From Triglochin maritima (taxonomy: Eukaryota > Streptophyta > Magnoliopsida > Alismatales > Juncaginaceae), in NCBI GenBank assembly GCA_963682175.1, contig OY821775.1, forward strand, positions 33,726,053 through 33,790,052: 64,000 nucleotides of DNA. Reading direction: 5' to 3'. Both the position numbers and the translations under genes were made by a program. The stretch's first letter is position 1. Every line of letters starts with the position of its first letter. A model generated the notes under the pieces. The model was not told the DNA's origin, ran no database searches, and was given only the letters and a program-made list of their open reading frames with translations. This document shows positions 21,789 through 33,012 of this stretch, piece by piece.

Positions 21789-24743
21789 CCCCCAATCTCG
21801 TGGGTATGCACACTGGGAACGAACTAAAGTGTCACGATCAGACACCTCCGCGACGACCAAAGGAGTTACAAAAGACATACCAAACAACGACTCGACAATA
21901 TGTATAGACATCATACATGGATAGACTAACATAAAACATAACTGAAAAGTGTGAGATTATCCATATATGGTAACAAGGTCAAATATATTACATCGAGTTC
22001 AAAAGGGAAATACATCATAAATAATGCGGAAGCAAAAGACAAACTGAAGAATCTGGTCGATGTGCCCCTCGTGTACAAAATCTTCGACTACTCGTCCAGT
22101 CTGCCCTGTAGAAACCTAAGTACCTGCAAGTACCGCATTAACAAATACGTGTGTTTTCAATTAAGAAAACTCAGTATGCCCCCGGCCCAATCAGAGTTAC
22201 ATGGAAGAATGCATGCAATCTATCAAAGACAAAAGCATCCGAAACAGAAACAGAAAAGCACATAATGCAATCAGAAGGCTACAATTCCAACAGTCGTGCC
22301 AATCGGGTAACACCCGCAGAAATCCCTCCAAGGGATCCAGAATACCAACCATGCTGGTCAGAACATAACAAAAAGCATCAAATGCAATAGAAGGCTACGA
22401 CTCCAAAAGCCATGCCGGTCGGGCGCACCCAAATGATTCCTCGAAAGGAATTAGAACACCAGCCTCGCTGGTCAAAGGCGGTCACTTGACAGTGACCCAC
22501 CGCTTGGCACAAAGCGGTGCGCCGGATAAGTGTCCCAATTCGCGGCAAGTGACCTACATGGTGCCATCGCAAACTTGGGAACACCTACCCTGGAACAGAA
22601 TGGCAGCGTGCTTGCCCAGGACTTATCTTACGCCAGACCTCTCAACATGAAGGTCTTATGAGAATGGCCTCTGGAGCAAGAGGACCCACTCGTGGCCCGT
22701 CGGCCCAGAAAACAGAACGTGCCAAGAATTATTAATCAGATTAAATACAATGCATCTACAGTGTATGGAACGAACTTAAGGAGGAGTATCCGGATACCCT
22801 CCTAGCAGCCCTGAACGAACTCGGAAATCAGACATACCAATCAGGAATCAACCCACACACTCACAATAGCAAGCAATCACAACCAGATCGCCAATCAACA
22901 TAACAACTAATCGAGTCATCTACGGGTCCTGATAAGGATGTTATAAGGTCTGAAATCCTATGCGTCATACATATCCACAACAACATACTTCATATCATTG
23001 ACATGACATATTAAAGAAGTAGTGCAACAAATACAACAATGGGGAGTATCATAAACAACATCATGAGTAATCTATATCATGCATCATGAATTTCAGAACA
23101 TATATATATAGGATAGGGACTTTGTATTCCAATCTAGATCAGAGATTAATCATGAGATAAAGGATGAACAATGGTCTGAATCAGTAATAAATTTACGGGA
23201 AATTATCTGGATAAAATCACTAAGCAATGCTAGCACTCATGACATAAAATCGGTAAATCCGTTATAGAAGATGGTCTGAACATAGACCTCGATTGACGCC
23301 TAACTGAGTGACTTATGATCAGCTCAAAATCATGAAACAATATGTGAATGAAACCGAGTAGTAATGCAAGCATACATGTCCTAAAATCAGAAATCAAGGC
23401 ATGGGATATGGTCTGAATATAGTCACGATTTATTGCACGGATACCCGATCTATATCAACCACTATGTCATGAAAACACATCTGACTATAGCCACTAAGTA
23501 ACACGTGAATATATGTCTTATAACCAGCAACACGTCATGGGAGAATCTGCTGATAATGGCCACCAAAACGTGCAAGATATATGATTACACCAAAGCAGAA
23601 CGAATCAAGCAATATTCCTTGGACAAATAGCTAGATCACACATAGATCTAAGATCTAAAATCAGAGGCGTTTCACAAGACTAAAAACATAACAAGTCGCA
23701 AGTTCATGCTAGGAATTGATCTCACAAATCACTAAGGCATAAAGGAGAGGGAGGGTTCTCCAGCAAAAATAAACGTGAATCAGATCCCACGAGATTTCGA
23801 GATCAGCCACACAGGTAGGGTTGTGCCTCACGCAAGGTGCATGCAACGACCCACCCAACTGTCTCCCTGCAGCCCAGCCTCCTCCCTACTAACTTTTCCA
23901 TCAAACCGTCATGGAAAACATGGAGTGGAGGACGTGCAAGGAGAAGGAAAAACGTTGTCAGCCGCTAAAGATCCGAGTTGCACCACAGCTCACCCAATGG
24001 GTAGAACTCTAGTTGTGCAAACCCTGATCCTCATGACCGACCAGACACTGGTGTTGTGCAGAACTAAGCCCAAAACCCACTTCCACATCCTAATCCAAAG
24101 GCTAGAAGCATACCTGACCAGCAAGGAGTCACCTAAGCTTGTCGGCGATCTGCTGAAGCTCGCCTAGCCGCACACAAGAAAGTCTTTTTCTTCTTCTTCA
24201 GTAGCTGCCGGATCTCCACCAGCAGGAAACCAGAAATGATGGTGGTGCTGGTGGTGGAAATAGTTTGTGGCGTGGAAGGGAGGAGAGGAGGTTGAGGTTT
24301 CCTGGTGTAGGGTTTCTCTAGTTTTTGTTTCAAGAAGCAAGAACCAAAAGGCAATAGATCAATGTCCTTGAAGGTCCAATCAAGACTTTCCATAAAGCAC
24401 ACAATTCAAATTTTGCAAGGATCTTAGGAGATCACCTTCTGATGACGTGGCAACCATGCCACCTCACCCACACACCAGCCCACATCACCCAACCCAATCT
24501 CAAACCAAAACTAAGCCCACACACACAAGGTTTGCACCCGATCGACCCGATTAAAACACTGATTGCAAAAACCGCCCGATGGGTAGCACCAGTCCACAAA
24601 CCACGTAAACTCACCCAAAAAGGAAACTCTACCAAGTCCGAGCATGAAGCCACAAGCACACATAAAGCACCCCAAGAAGACACCAAAATTGACGACAAGG
24701 ATGAATAAGACTTTAATAATGTGGTAGGAGAGCGGGTCTTACA
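21789..24743 (-). repeat. Element H 5' LTR, main part
   Basis: About 2.95 kb, unusually long. It starts TGTAAGACCCGCTCTCC at 24743 on the minus strand and is cut by element G 12 bp before its end. The first five bases (21789-21793, CCCCC) are the second target-site copy of G. Low-coding content. Repeats such as CACCAGCCTCGCTGGTC / CCAACCATGCTGGTC around 22300-22480 form short imperfect palindromes. ORFs seen here are chance frames. Confidence 0.82.
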
Positions 24744-26740
24744 TTCCCGCAACCACCTCACCCTTGATTTCTGTCATACTATTGACTCCTCCACCACCAA
24801 ATTACGGGACAACTTGTCCATTTCCTCGCTTTCCTTTCTCCTTAGCTCCTCGTCCGCTGGATTGTGTTTTACCTCCATCCAAACTTGTTGTAACTAATGC
24901 GTCACCTCATTTAACCGTTCATTGACATTCCCAAACACTTCATCACTCAACCTTTTTAATTACTTTTTTACAGCCTCCAACTTTCCGACGATACGATACA
25001 TAGGAGTGCCTTCAATGTATGTCAACCAAGCTTCCTTGACCACCCCTTTGAATTGCTCGTGGTCAGCCCAAGCATTCACAAATTTAAACTTCTTCCTTTT
25101 CCATGCACCATGAGGCTCAAGATCCACCACCAAGGGACAATTGTCACTAAACACTTTACCTTACACATAACATATAGTATCCGGGAAGCATTCCAACCAT
25201 ATATGTGAGCACATGACTCGATCAATTCTTGTCTCGATCCGCCCGGGGGCATGCGATGAGTTTGACCATGTGAACTCTCTGCATGTTGTTTGTACATCAA
25301 GCAAGCTACTAGCCTCAATCCAATGGTTAAACTCCGCCATAGCTACCGTATTGAATCCACCTCGTCAAAGTTTGTCCCATTCACTCCTAATGCTATTGAA
25401 GTCCCCCATGACCACCCACGCCACTCCATCCCTAGGTTCGCACTCGTGTAAGGCCTCCCAACTTGCTCTCCCCGTGATATCGTTATTATCTCCATACACT
25501 AACGATTTGCTGACCCGTGGCTCTAACCAATCCCTCCATACGAACCAATTGAGCCATCTCACGAGTCTTCTGAAGAGCATATTCTGAGTCATTCAACAAC
25601 ACAAGGATCCTTCTGGAATTAATCACGTCACTATTCGATGCCCATTCATCTTGCCAAATTGACTTTACAAACCCCGTCTTTCTCTTCTTTTTAACTTTGT
25701 GCTCTATAATACAAGCAAAATCCACCCTCCCCCGGATTATTTTATCACGAATCATGTACGGGCGCCCCTGGGCATTCGCGCCACGCATGTTCCAACAAAG
25801 CCACTTCATCGTTGCGGAAGTGGGGAGCGAACTCCCTTCTTTCCTCGATGACTTTTCCTTTGCTTCGCCACTTCCACCTCTCTCACATGCCGGAATGAGA
25901 ATGGAGGTGTTGCTTCCTAAAGATTCACCTTGGCACGTGGCAAATGCATCTTCCTTCCAATCTTGCCTTCCTTCTCGACACAACTTCTGTCCTTCTCTCC
26001 CTCAAGGTACTTCACTTCCATAGCCATTGGGCTTCCCTCATGAGCCCTACAATCCCCCTCGAATTCGTCATTTGTAAAATTAGCAAGGAGCTGTAATTTA
26101 TTTGGTGATTTGGTAAGAACACCATCTTCCTCCCACAGTTTGACCCCATGCAACACTTCCACACTATGCATTTTTTTCTTCTCTTGAGGGTCCATCAAAC
26201 GTGCATGCAAGTTGCACATGCATTCCATGAGGTTTCCCATTCCTTTGTTGTGTTCCACTAAGCATTCTTCATCTAGCCCCTCCTCTTCACGTTGCATGCA
26301 ACCAGTTCCATGCAAACCATCTACTCACCTACGTGACCCATCCACCTTAGTTGCTTTTTTTGGCCACTCCACCTACTCCCTCAACCAAGGACATCCCACT
26401 TTCCTCATTTTCCCCAACAGAAGAAAGTGCTCCCTAGCATGGTGCTTCTGCCTTACTATTCACCTCTCAAAACACACCTCCCATTAGCCCCTCTCCTTCC
26501 ACTCCACCTAGCTCAGCTATTGTTGATTCCTTCCCTTCACATGACCCCTTCTCATTGGTGTTCCCATCTCACCGAATATCTTCCTTCGTATGGATTATGT
26601 TTGAATCAACCAAGGAGGTTCCCATCTCTCTTCTATTCATGGACTCGACCTCTTTCCCTATTGGACGACCATCATCCAAGACCTTCCCTCTTGCAGATGG
26701 GTCCTTGTGCATGACATAGAGGTCCATTTTGATTCATTTA
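24744..26740 (-). pseudogene. LINE (L1-type) remnant: ORF1 tail and endonuclease of ORF2, cut by element H
   Basis: On the minus strand, ORF2 begins at about 25809 with MKWLCWNMRGAN, the start of the apurinic-type endonuclease, then IIEHKVK and VVMGDFNSIR. The family SDH motif appears as FSDNCPL, with histidine replaced. Stops and frameshifts break it (e.g. near 25370 and 25150). Sequence up to the H boundary reads through the endonuclease-RT linker; RT itself would lie beyond the left window edge. The 25917-26315 frame and adjacent sequence are probably the ORF1 C-terminus. The upper limit is uncertain. An endonuclease of this kind nicks target DNA to prime reverse transcription. Confidence 0.75.
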
Positions 26741-27641
26741 TGTCCTTTCTTCTTATGTTTTTGCCATTTTTTTCTCTTCCCTTCCCTTATTTATTACCTA
26801 ATACCTGAAATGTATCAACAAACACTCGAGTAGGACAATATTAGGGTGCATGTGGAGTATGAGTGGAAGCCATTATTTTGTAAGTTATGTTTCATGTTTG
26901 GTCATATTGGTACTTGTTGCCCCAAGAAGCTGCCAGAGGTCCGGGTTGCTAGTGGAAGGGAATTAATGGTTAGAGGGCATAGATGGGTGGAGAAAAGGAA
27001 GGGGCCAGAAGGAGGGAGTGGGGGTAGTGGAGGAGGTGTCATTGGTGTTGTTGGTCTAGGGGCAGATGGGGTTAATGGGAGCACAGAGAAAGGTAGCACG
27101 CCGAAGATGGGAGCCAATTATATTAAGAAAGGAAGACATTCTAATTATACTACGATTAAGAAAATAAATTCAAGCAAAACATGCAAACATTAAAAGAGAT
27201 AACATGAAGATAAAACTAGAAGAATTATTTTATTTACTTGACTGACATTACAAGTAGCATTCTTCCCCATTTGTGTTTTGCTCCAAGGCTTACTCTAAGT
27301 AGAGAGAATGGCCACTAAGCAAAGGGTGGATTACAGAGGAAGAAGAGCTCTATTTATAGGCTTGAAAATAGGAAATTAGGGACAATACATAGATGTGGGA
27401 CTAATGAAACTTCTACAAATGGATACAAACAACATATTACACAACCACATGTTATATTAATGGGTACTGAGTAGTTCCATCCCCTTTGGGGTTGGAGATG
27501 GTGATTATACATGTAATGGAGAATGAGATGAATGTTATATTTTGTAGAGAGTGAAAGAAAAAGTAGGAGAGAGAAGCTCTGGCGAGGCATGGGGAGTGTT
27601 TGGAGTGCTGTAGTCATGATTCAAGTTTGTTGGAGGATATT
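26741..27641. other. Composite of scrambled LTR and LINE fragments
   Basis: Three kinds of debris abut. About 26795-26855 aligns with the D LTR near 50750-50812. About 26846-27120 encodes a LINE ORF1 zinc knuckle on the plus strand. About 27190-27470 resembles the middle of an Athila LTR on the minus strand, including minus-strand TATAAATA near 27351-27358, while about 27470-27560 resembles an LTR R/U5 piece on the plus strand (TGAGTAGTTCCATCCCC). The order does not fit any intact element, so several deletions or inversions have occurred. Confidence 0.5.
26846..27193 (+). pseudogene. LINE ORF1 fragment with CCHC zinc knuckle
   Basis: Translates as VEYEWKPLFCKLCFMFGHIG followed by TCCPK, matching the C-x2-C-x4-H-x4-C knuckle that follows DUF4283 in plant LINE ORF1 and related proteins. 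ORF1 proteins bind element RNA. The upstream DUF4283 part is absent. The strand is opposite to the neighbouring LINE endonuclease fragment, so it is a separate piece. The C-terminal part is glycine-rich and runs into non-LINE sequence. Confidence 0.6.
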
Positions 27642-28839
27642 TGATGCATTGCATACATTGCATCATATGTCGTTCATTTAGATTAACTTTATAGCAATAA
27701 ATGCTACTAAGGTATGTGTTTAGTCTTATTTACAGACTACAGGGACCTGAATGCAAATTACCCATATCCCGAGCATAAACGCGTGCAAGAGACTCATATC
27801 TGTCATAAAGACCAAGTTCAAAATTATCGGGGTTCAAATTGAAGTCCATCAAAACATAAAAGCATTCAAAGACCTAATTACAAAAAGGCCAAGGACCTAA
27901 GCACAAAAGTAGTCAGGGACTTAATTGCAAGAATACGAGGACCCGACTGCAATTACAAGTACCAAAATATTATTTTGGAGAAGTTCAAAAGAAAAATCAA
28001 TTTGGATCTCCAAATATATGAAGAAATAATTTCGGAGCTCAAAAGAAAGGAAAGAAATCAATCCGGACGCACAAAGGACAACTAACTCATACCATAAACA
28101 CACAGGAAAAATCTGGATCCAATCAGAGCTAAAATTGCGGCGATTCCGCCGCACATCACATAAAACTTCCGGCGAAAACGCCGCACCCCTTTCGATCCGT
28201 GTCCCCGGATTTTGTCCAGTCGTGTCATGACGCGTGTACTTTCCTATTTCATACTTGGGTCCCTTGTATCGGCTATAAATAGCCCCGAAACGATTTTGTG
28301 AAAACCTGAGTTTTTATTCCATGCTTTAGTAATAAAATTCTGTTGGTTTATTTTGTGTTTTTAGTTTCTTTTGTAATTTCTGTAGGACCCCTTCTCCTTC
28401 CCTCCATCCATGAGTTTCTAACTCTCTCCAAAGTGTGGGGGTGATGGATTTAGGGTGATGAGAAGAAGAATAATGTTATTATTTTAATTTCGTGTTAGTA
28501 TATTTCATTACTTGAGTTTATGTTGAATCATTTATTATGTAATTCTTTATAACTAATGTGATTTATTATAAATTTCAGATTTCTCTAAACAAAACCCGAC
28601 ATCTAAACCTCCACCCGCTGGACTCTCATCCATCTTTGCTTTATTTTTAATTTGTTTTTGTTGTTCTTGCTTTAGAAATTAAAAAATCCAAAAATCTCAA
28701 ACCAACCTTATTTCCCTCTCTTTCTTTCCTTAATCGAAAATCACAAAACTAACAATATCTCTCCCTCCTTGTGTTCGACCCGTACTTGCCATGTCTTCAT
28801 TGACGCCGTGCACTTGCGGTATAAATTAAATTCTCATCA
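27642..28839 (+). repeat. Element B 5' LTR (1198 bp)
   Basis: TGATGCATTGCATACATTGC to TTCTCATCA. Palindrome TGCGGCGATTCCGCCGCA at 28136-28153, a second partial one at about 28169-28183, TATA box at 28274-28281. Matches 42932-44132. Confidence 0.88.
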
Positions 28840-28845
28840 AGTTTT

Positions 28846-28863
28846 TGGCGTCGTTGCCGGGAG
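28846..28863 (+). promoter_or_regulatory. Degraded primer binding site of element B
   Basis: TGGCGTCGTTGCCGGGAG differs from the tRNA-Asp PBS by one substitution and one missing G. Confidence 0.75.
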
Positions 28864-29482
28864 GCGACGAAGATTTTGTTTATTTTTGGTGATTTCGATT
28901 CTTTTATGTTTATCGATTGCATTTAAGCATATAAGTTAGTTTGCATACAACCTTGCAATTGTCCCCCACTACAGACCAATGTTTGACTATCTTTGCTAGA
29001 TTTAAGTTAAACTATCTTAAGGGCAACTCTGTAGGAAAAGATACGGTGGGGATTTCATCACCCTTCTGTGGCCCACAAATCACAATCCTAAAGTGTCACC
29101 CAAACCTTAAAATTAAAATCCATTAAACATTGGCCCCTAAGGACTCAGACTCAATTAAGGAGAAGATTGGTTTTACTTGCTATGACTTGAAGTTGATCGA
29201 ATTTAATTTAGTGTCTAGAAAGTGTTTTTGTGTTGACGTAAGTCTTCCAAGCGAAGTGGTTGTCTAATTGGCACTGACTCTGTCGGAAGCACCCCCACTA
29301 GCTATAAACTGGCTTGCCAATTTTGTTTGATTAGTGAGGGAGGTTAATCAAGTGAATCAATTCGACTCAACCCGTTAGGAGTCGTCTACATTTAAGCGAC
29401 ATTAGCTCTAGGATTGTTTGAACCGTGCTCGTTTAGGAAACTTCTGACCAACCCTCTTATCTATCTTTTAGAGTTAAGTTTC
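28864..29482 (+). other. Element B leader, left of the E insertion
   Basis: Non-coding. It lacks the roughly 350 bp seen after the PBS in E, including the leader palindrome. It carries the conserved block GGTGGGGATTTCATCACCC at about 29045-29063. The last five bases GTTTC are the target-site copy of E. Its bases supply the 3' half of the recombinant leader at 30702-31793. Confidence 0.72.
29478..29482. repeat. Target-site duplication of element E, left copy (GTTTC)
   Basis: Exact match to 39144-39148. The B sequence resumes there with CCTTCTC, continuing as in the homologous E leader at 34098. Confidence 0.88.
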
Positions 29483-29704
29483 TGATGCATTGCATACATT
29501 GCATCATATGTCTTTCATTTAGATCACTTTTACATCAATAAATGCTACTAAGGTATGTGTTTAGTCTTCTTTACCGAATACAGGGACCTGAATGCAATTT
29601 ACCCATATCCCGAGCATAAACGCGTGCGGAAGACTCATTTCTATCATAAAGACCAAGCTCAAGATTATCGGTTTTCAAGTGGAAATGTTTCCAAGCATAA
29701 AAGC

Positions 29705-29795
29705 ATTCAAGACCTAATTACAAAAAGAACAAGGACTTTAGCACAAAAGTAGCCGGGGACTTGATTGCAAAAAGACAAGGACCTAATTGCAATTC
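29705..29795 (+). repeat. U3 phased GGAC repeats, element E
   Basis: Related units such as GACCTAATTACAAAAAGA, GGACTTTAGCACAAAAG, GGACTTGATTGCAAAAAGAC and GGACCTAATTGCAA begin near 29710, 29733, 29757 and 29779. Confidence 0.65.
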
Positions 29796-29964
29796 GCGAG
29801 TTATTATGGAGAAAATCTAAAAAAAATCAATGTAGTTCTCCAAACATATAAAGGAATTAATCCGGAGCTCAAAAGAATGGAAAGAATCAATCCAGACGCG
29901 CAAAGGAGGATCAAATCATATCATAAACTACCATCAAAAATCCGGATTAAATCAGAGAAGATTG

Positions 29965-30013
29965 TGCGGCGAAATCGCCGCATATCACATACATTGTGCG
30001 GCGGAAACGCCGC
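29965..30013 (+). repeat. Paired U3 palindromes of the B/E family
   Basis: TGCGGCGAAATCGCCGCA (8-bp stem) and GCGGCGGAAACGCCGC (6-bp stem with GAAA loop), 15 bp apart, about 90 bp upstream of the TATA box. Equivalent pairs lie at 32275-32324 and 38407-38455. Confidence 0.87.
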
Positions 30014-30701
30014 CCCCTCAGCGATCTGTGTGCTCCAATTTTGTCCAGTCGTGTCTGGACACGTGTACTCTCCAATTATATACTTAGGTCTCTTGTAACA
30101 ACTATAAATAGCCCCGAGAACGATGTTAGAAGGGTCCTTGGTCCTTAACCTTAGTTTTTATTTTTAGTCTTAGTTTTGTATTCTCATTCTTAGTAATAAA
30201 ATTCTGTCTTTTGTTTCTTGTTTTTAGTTTTCTTTTGTAATGCCTCTAGGATCCCTTCTTCCTCCCTCCATGAGTTTCTAACTCTTTCCAAAGGGTGGAG
30301 GTGACGGATTTAGGGTGAAGAGAAGACGAATAAAAGTTATTATTTTAATTTTGTGTTAGTATATTTTGATTACTTGAGTTTGTGTTAAATCATTTATCAT
30401 GTAATGCTTCATAACTAACATGATTTATTATAAGTTTCTGAATTCTCTAATCTAAACCCTAAATCTAAACCTCCACCCGACGGAATTCACCTCTTTGTTC
30501 TTGTTTTAGTTTTAATTGTTCTTATTCTTGCTTTAGATAATTAAAACCCAAAAATCTCAAAACCCAATTATTTCTTCTCTCCTTCTTCCCCTTAATCGAA
30601 AATCACACTAATAACAGAATCTCTCCCTCCTTGTGTTCGACCCGTATTTGCCACGTCTCCATTGACGCCGTGCACTTGCGGTAAAAATTAAATTCTCATC
30701 A

Positions 30702-31793
30702 AGTTTTTGGCGCCGTTGCCGGGGAGGCGACGCATATTTTGTTTTTTGTTGATTTCGATTCTATTCTGCGCGATCTAAGTATTTGGATTTGTGTTTATGG
30801 AGACAACAGAGCGCGCGGCGAAATTTGAACGCAGTCTGAGCAACAAGGGCGGCGAAATCGCCGCACACCTGAAGCTTCTGGGCTTCAAATTTTTCTGGGA
30901 CGCAACTCATCTCTGGGTGGACGCGTAGAGCTACTGAAATTTCGAGAGAGGGTGGTGAACCCGACTGAGCATTGTGTAGGTAACTTTTGTTGCCTTTTTC
31001 CTCGTAATTTCTATTTTCAGAAAATTTCCTTTTCATAGAACTGCATGTGTTAGGGCAAAATTCCATAATTTGCAATAATTCAACTCTGACCTAAAATTGG
31101 CAAAATTAGAAAGACCTTAGTGCATGCATCATCTAGTGTTTTGTATGCATTATTCTTGCTAAATTCTTGCAAATCAGTTTCTGTTGAAGAGTGCTGGAGT
31201 CAAGGTACGTATCGTGGTTTTTATCGATTGCATTTAGGCATATAATTTAGTTTGCATACAACCTTGCAATTGCCCCCAATTAAAGACCATTGTTTGACTA
31301 TCTTTGCTAGATCTAAGTTAAACTATCTTAAGGGCAACTCCGTAGACAAATATACGGTGGGGATTTCATCACCCTTCCGTGGCCCACAAATAACAATCCC
31401 AAAGTGTCACCCAAACCTTAAAATTAAAATCCATTAAACATTGGCCCCTAAGGACTCAGACTCAATTAAGGAGAAGATTGGTTTGACTTGCTATGACTTG
31501 AAGTTGATCGAATTTAATTTAGTGTCTGGAAAGTGTTTTTGTGTTGACGTAAGTCTTCCAAGCGAAGTGGTTGTCTAATTGGCACCGACTCTGTCGGAAG
31601 CACCCCCACTAGCTATACACTGGCTTGCCAATTTTGTTTGATTAGTGAGGGAGGTTAATCAAGTGAATCAATTCGACTCAACCCGTTAGGAGTCGTCTAG
31701 ATTTAAGCGACATTAGCTCTAGGATTGTTTGAACCGTGCTCGTTTAGGAAACTTCTGACCAACCCTCTTATCTATCTTTTAGAGTTAAGTTTC
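30702..31793 (+). other. Recombinant E/B leader between first and second LTR
   Basis: Starts with the PBS (30708-30725) and the E-type leader, including palindrome GCGGCGAAATCGCCGC at 30849-30864. Diagnostic bases are E-type up to 31400 and B-type from 31415 onward. It ends GAGTTAAGTTTC, exactly the B sequence at the E insertion point, then the second LTR begins. Non-coding. Confidence 0.85.
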
Positions 31794-33012
31794 TGATGCA
31801 TTGCATACATTGCATCATATGTCTTTCATTTAGATCACTTTTACATCAATAAATGCTACTAAGGTATGTGTTTAGTCTTCTTTACCGAATACAGGGACCT
31901 GAATGCAATTTACCCATATCCCGAGCATAAACGCGTGCGGAAGACTCATTTCTATCATAAAGACCAAGCTCAAGATTATCGGGTTTCAAGTGGAAATGTT
32001 TCCAAGCATAAAAGCATTCAAGACCTAATTACAAAAAGAACAAGGACTTTAGCACAAAAGTAGCCGGGGACTGGATTGCAAAAAGACAAGGACCTAATTG
32101 CAATTCGCGAGTTATTATGGAGAAAATCTAAAAAAAATCAATGTAGTTCTCCAAACATATAAAGGAATTAATCCGGAGCTCAAAAGAATGGAAAGAATCA
32201 ATCCAGACGCGCAAAGGAGGATCAAATCATACCATAAACTACCATCAAAAATCCAGATTAAATCAGAGAAGATTGTGCGACGAAATCGCCGCATATCACA
32301 TACATTGTGCGGCGGAAACGCCGCCCCCTCAGCGATCTGTGTGCTCCAATTTTGTCCAGTCGTGTCTGGACACGTGTACTCTCCAATTATATACTTAGGT
32401 CTCTTGTAACAACTATAAATAGCCCCGAGAACGATGTTAGAAGGGTCCTTGGTCCTTAACCTTAGTTTTTATTTTTAGTCTTAGTTTTGTATTCTCATTC
32501 TTAGTAATAAAATTCTGTCTTTTGTTTCTTGTTTTTAGTTTTCTTTTGTAATGCCTCTAGGATCCCTTCTTCCTCCCTCCATGAGTTTCTAACTCTTTCC
32601 AAAGGGTGGAGGTGACGGATTTAGGGTGAAGAGAAGACGAATAAAAGTTATTATTTTAATTTTGTGTTAGTATATTTTGATTACTTGAGTTTGTGTTAAA
32701 TCATTTATCATGTAATGCTTCAAAACTAACATGATTTATTATAAGTTTCTGAATTCTCTAATCTAAACCCTAAATCTAAACCTCCACCCGACGGAATTCA
32801 CCTCTTTGTTCTTGTTTTAGTTTTAATTGTTCTTATTCTTGCTTTAGATAATTAAAACCCAAAAATCTCAAAACCCAATTATTTCTTCTCTCCTTCTTCC
32901 CCTTAATCGAAAATCACACTAATAACAGAATGTCTCCCTCCTTGTGTTCGACCCGTATTTGCCACGTCTCCATTGACGCCGTGCACTTGCGGTAAAAATT
33001 AAATTCTCATCA
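31794..33012 (+). repeat. Element E LTR, second copy (1219 bp)
   Basis: Same length as the first copy, nearly identical; TATA box at 32414-32421. Palindromes at 32275-32292 (one change) and 32309-32324. Confidence 0.92.

Larger units (their letters stand above)
1..24743 (-). mobile_element. Element H: chromovirus-type LTR retrotransposon, interrupted twice and coding-depleted
   Basis: Read on the minus strand, this element has a 5' LTR beginning TGTAAGACCCGC at 24743, an LTR end GCGTTACA at 13693, a PBS matching initiator tRNA-Met, a short interior, a PPT, and a 3' LTR starting at 170 and leaving the window. Bases 1-170 align with 24572-24743 at about 90 percent by eye, which shows they are the two LTRs of one element. 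Element A interrupts the interior and element G interrupts the 5' LTR. Only about 2.1 kb of interior is its own, and no gag, RT or integrase is readable in it, so it could not move by itself. The 5-bp sequence TTCCC at 24744-24748 is the expected target-site copy; its partner lies left of the window. Confidence 0.82.
29483..30701 (+). repeat. Element E LTR, first copy (1219 bp)
   Basis: TGATGCATTGCATACATTGC to CTCATCA. GGAC-core repeats at about 29710-29795 with 22-24-bp spacing, palindromes at 29965-29982 and 29998-30013, TATA box at 30103-30110. About eight differences from the second copy by eye. Confidence 0.92.

Noticed and set aside
23775..24167. 130-residue plus-strand ORF as a possible host gene
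   Set aside because: It lies in the element H LTR, has no recognisable domain, and the related region at 13030-13340 does not preserve the frame.
28840..28880. Host tRNA-Asp gene suggested by the tRNA match
   Set aside because: Only the 18-nt 3' end complement is present, directly after LTR ends: these are primer binding sites, not tRNA genes.
29965..30013. CRISPR-like array suggested by repeated short palindromes
   Set aside because: Only two units per LTR with no regular spacers; the context is a plant LTR and copies follow LTR copy number.
29787..30098. 103-residue ORF repeated three times (29787, 32098, 38229) as a conserved small gene
   Set aside because: All copies are within E LTRs; conservation reflects LTR identity, and the frame crosses the U3 palindromes and ends near the TATA box.
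30761..31075. 104-residue minus-strand ORF present twice (also 33072-33386)
   Set aside because: Both are the antisense strand of the duplicated E leader; no domain and no independent copy.
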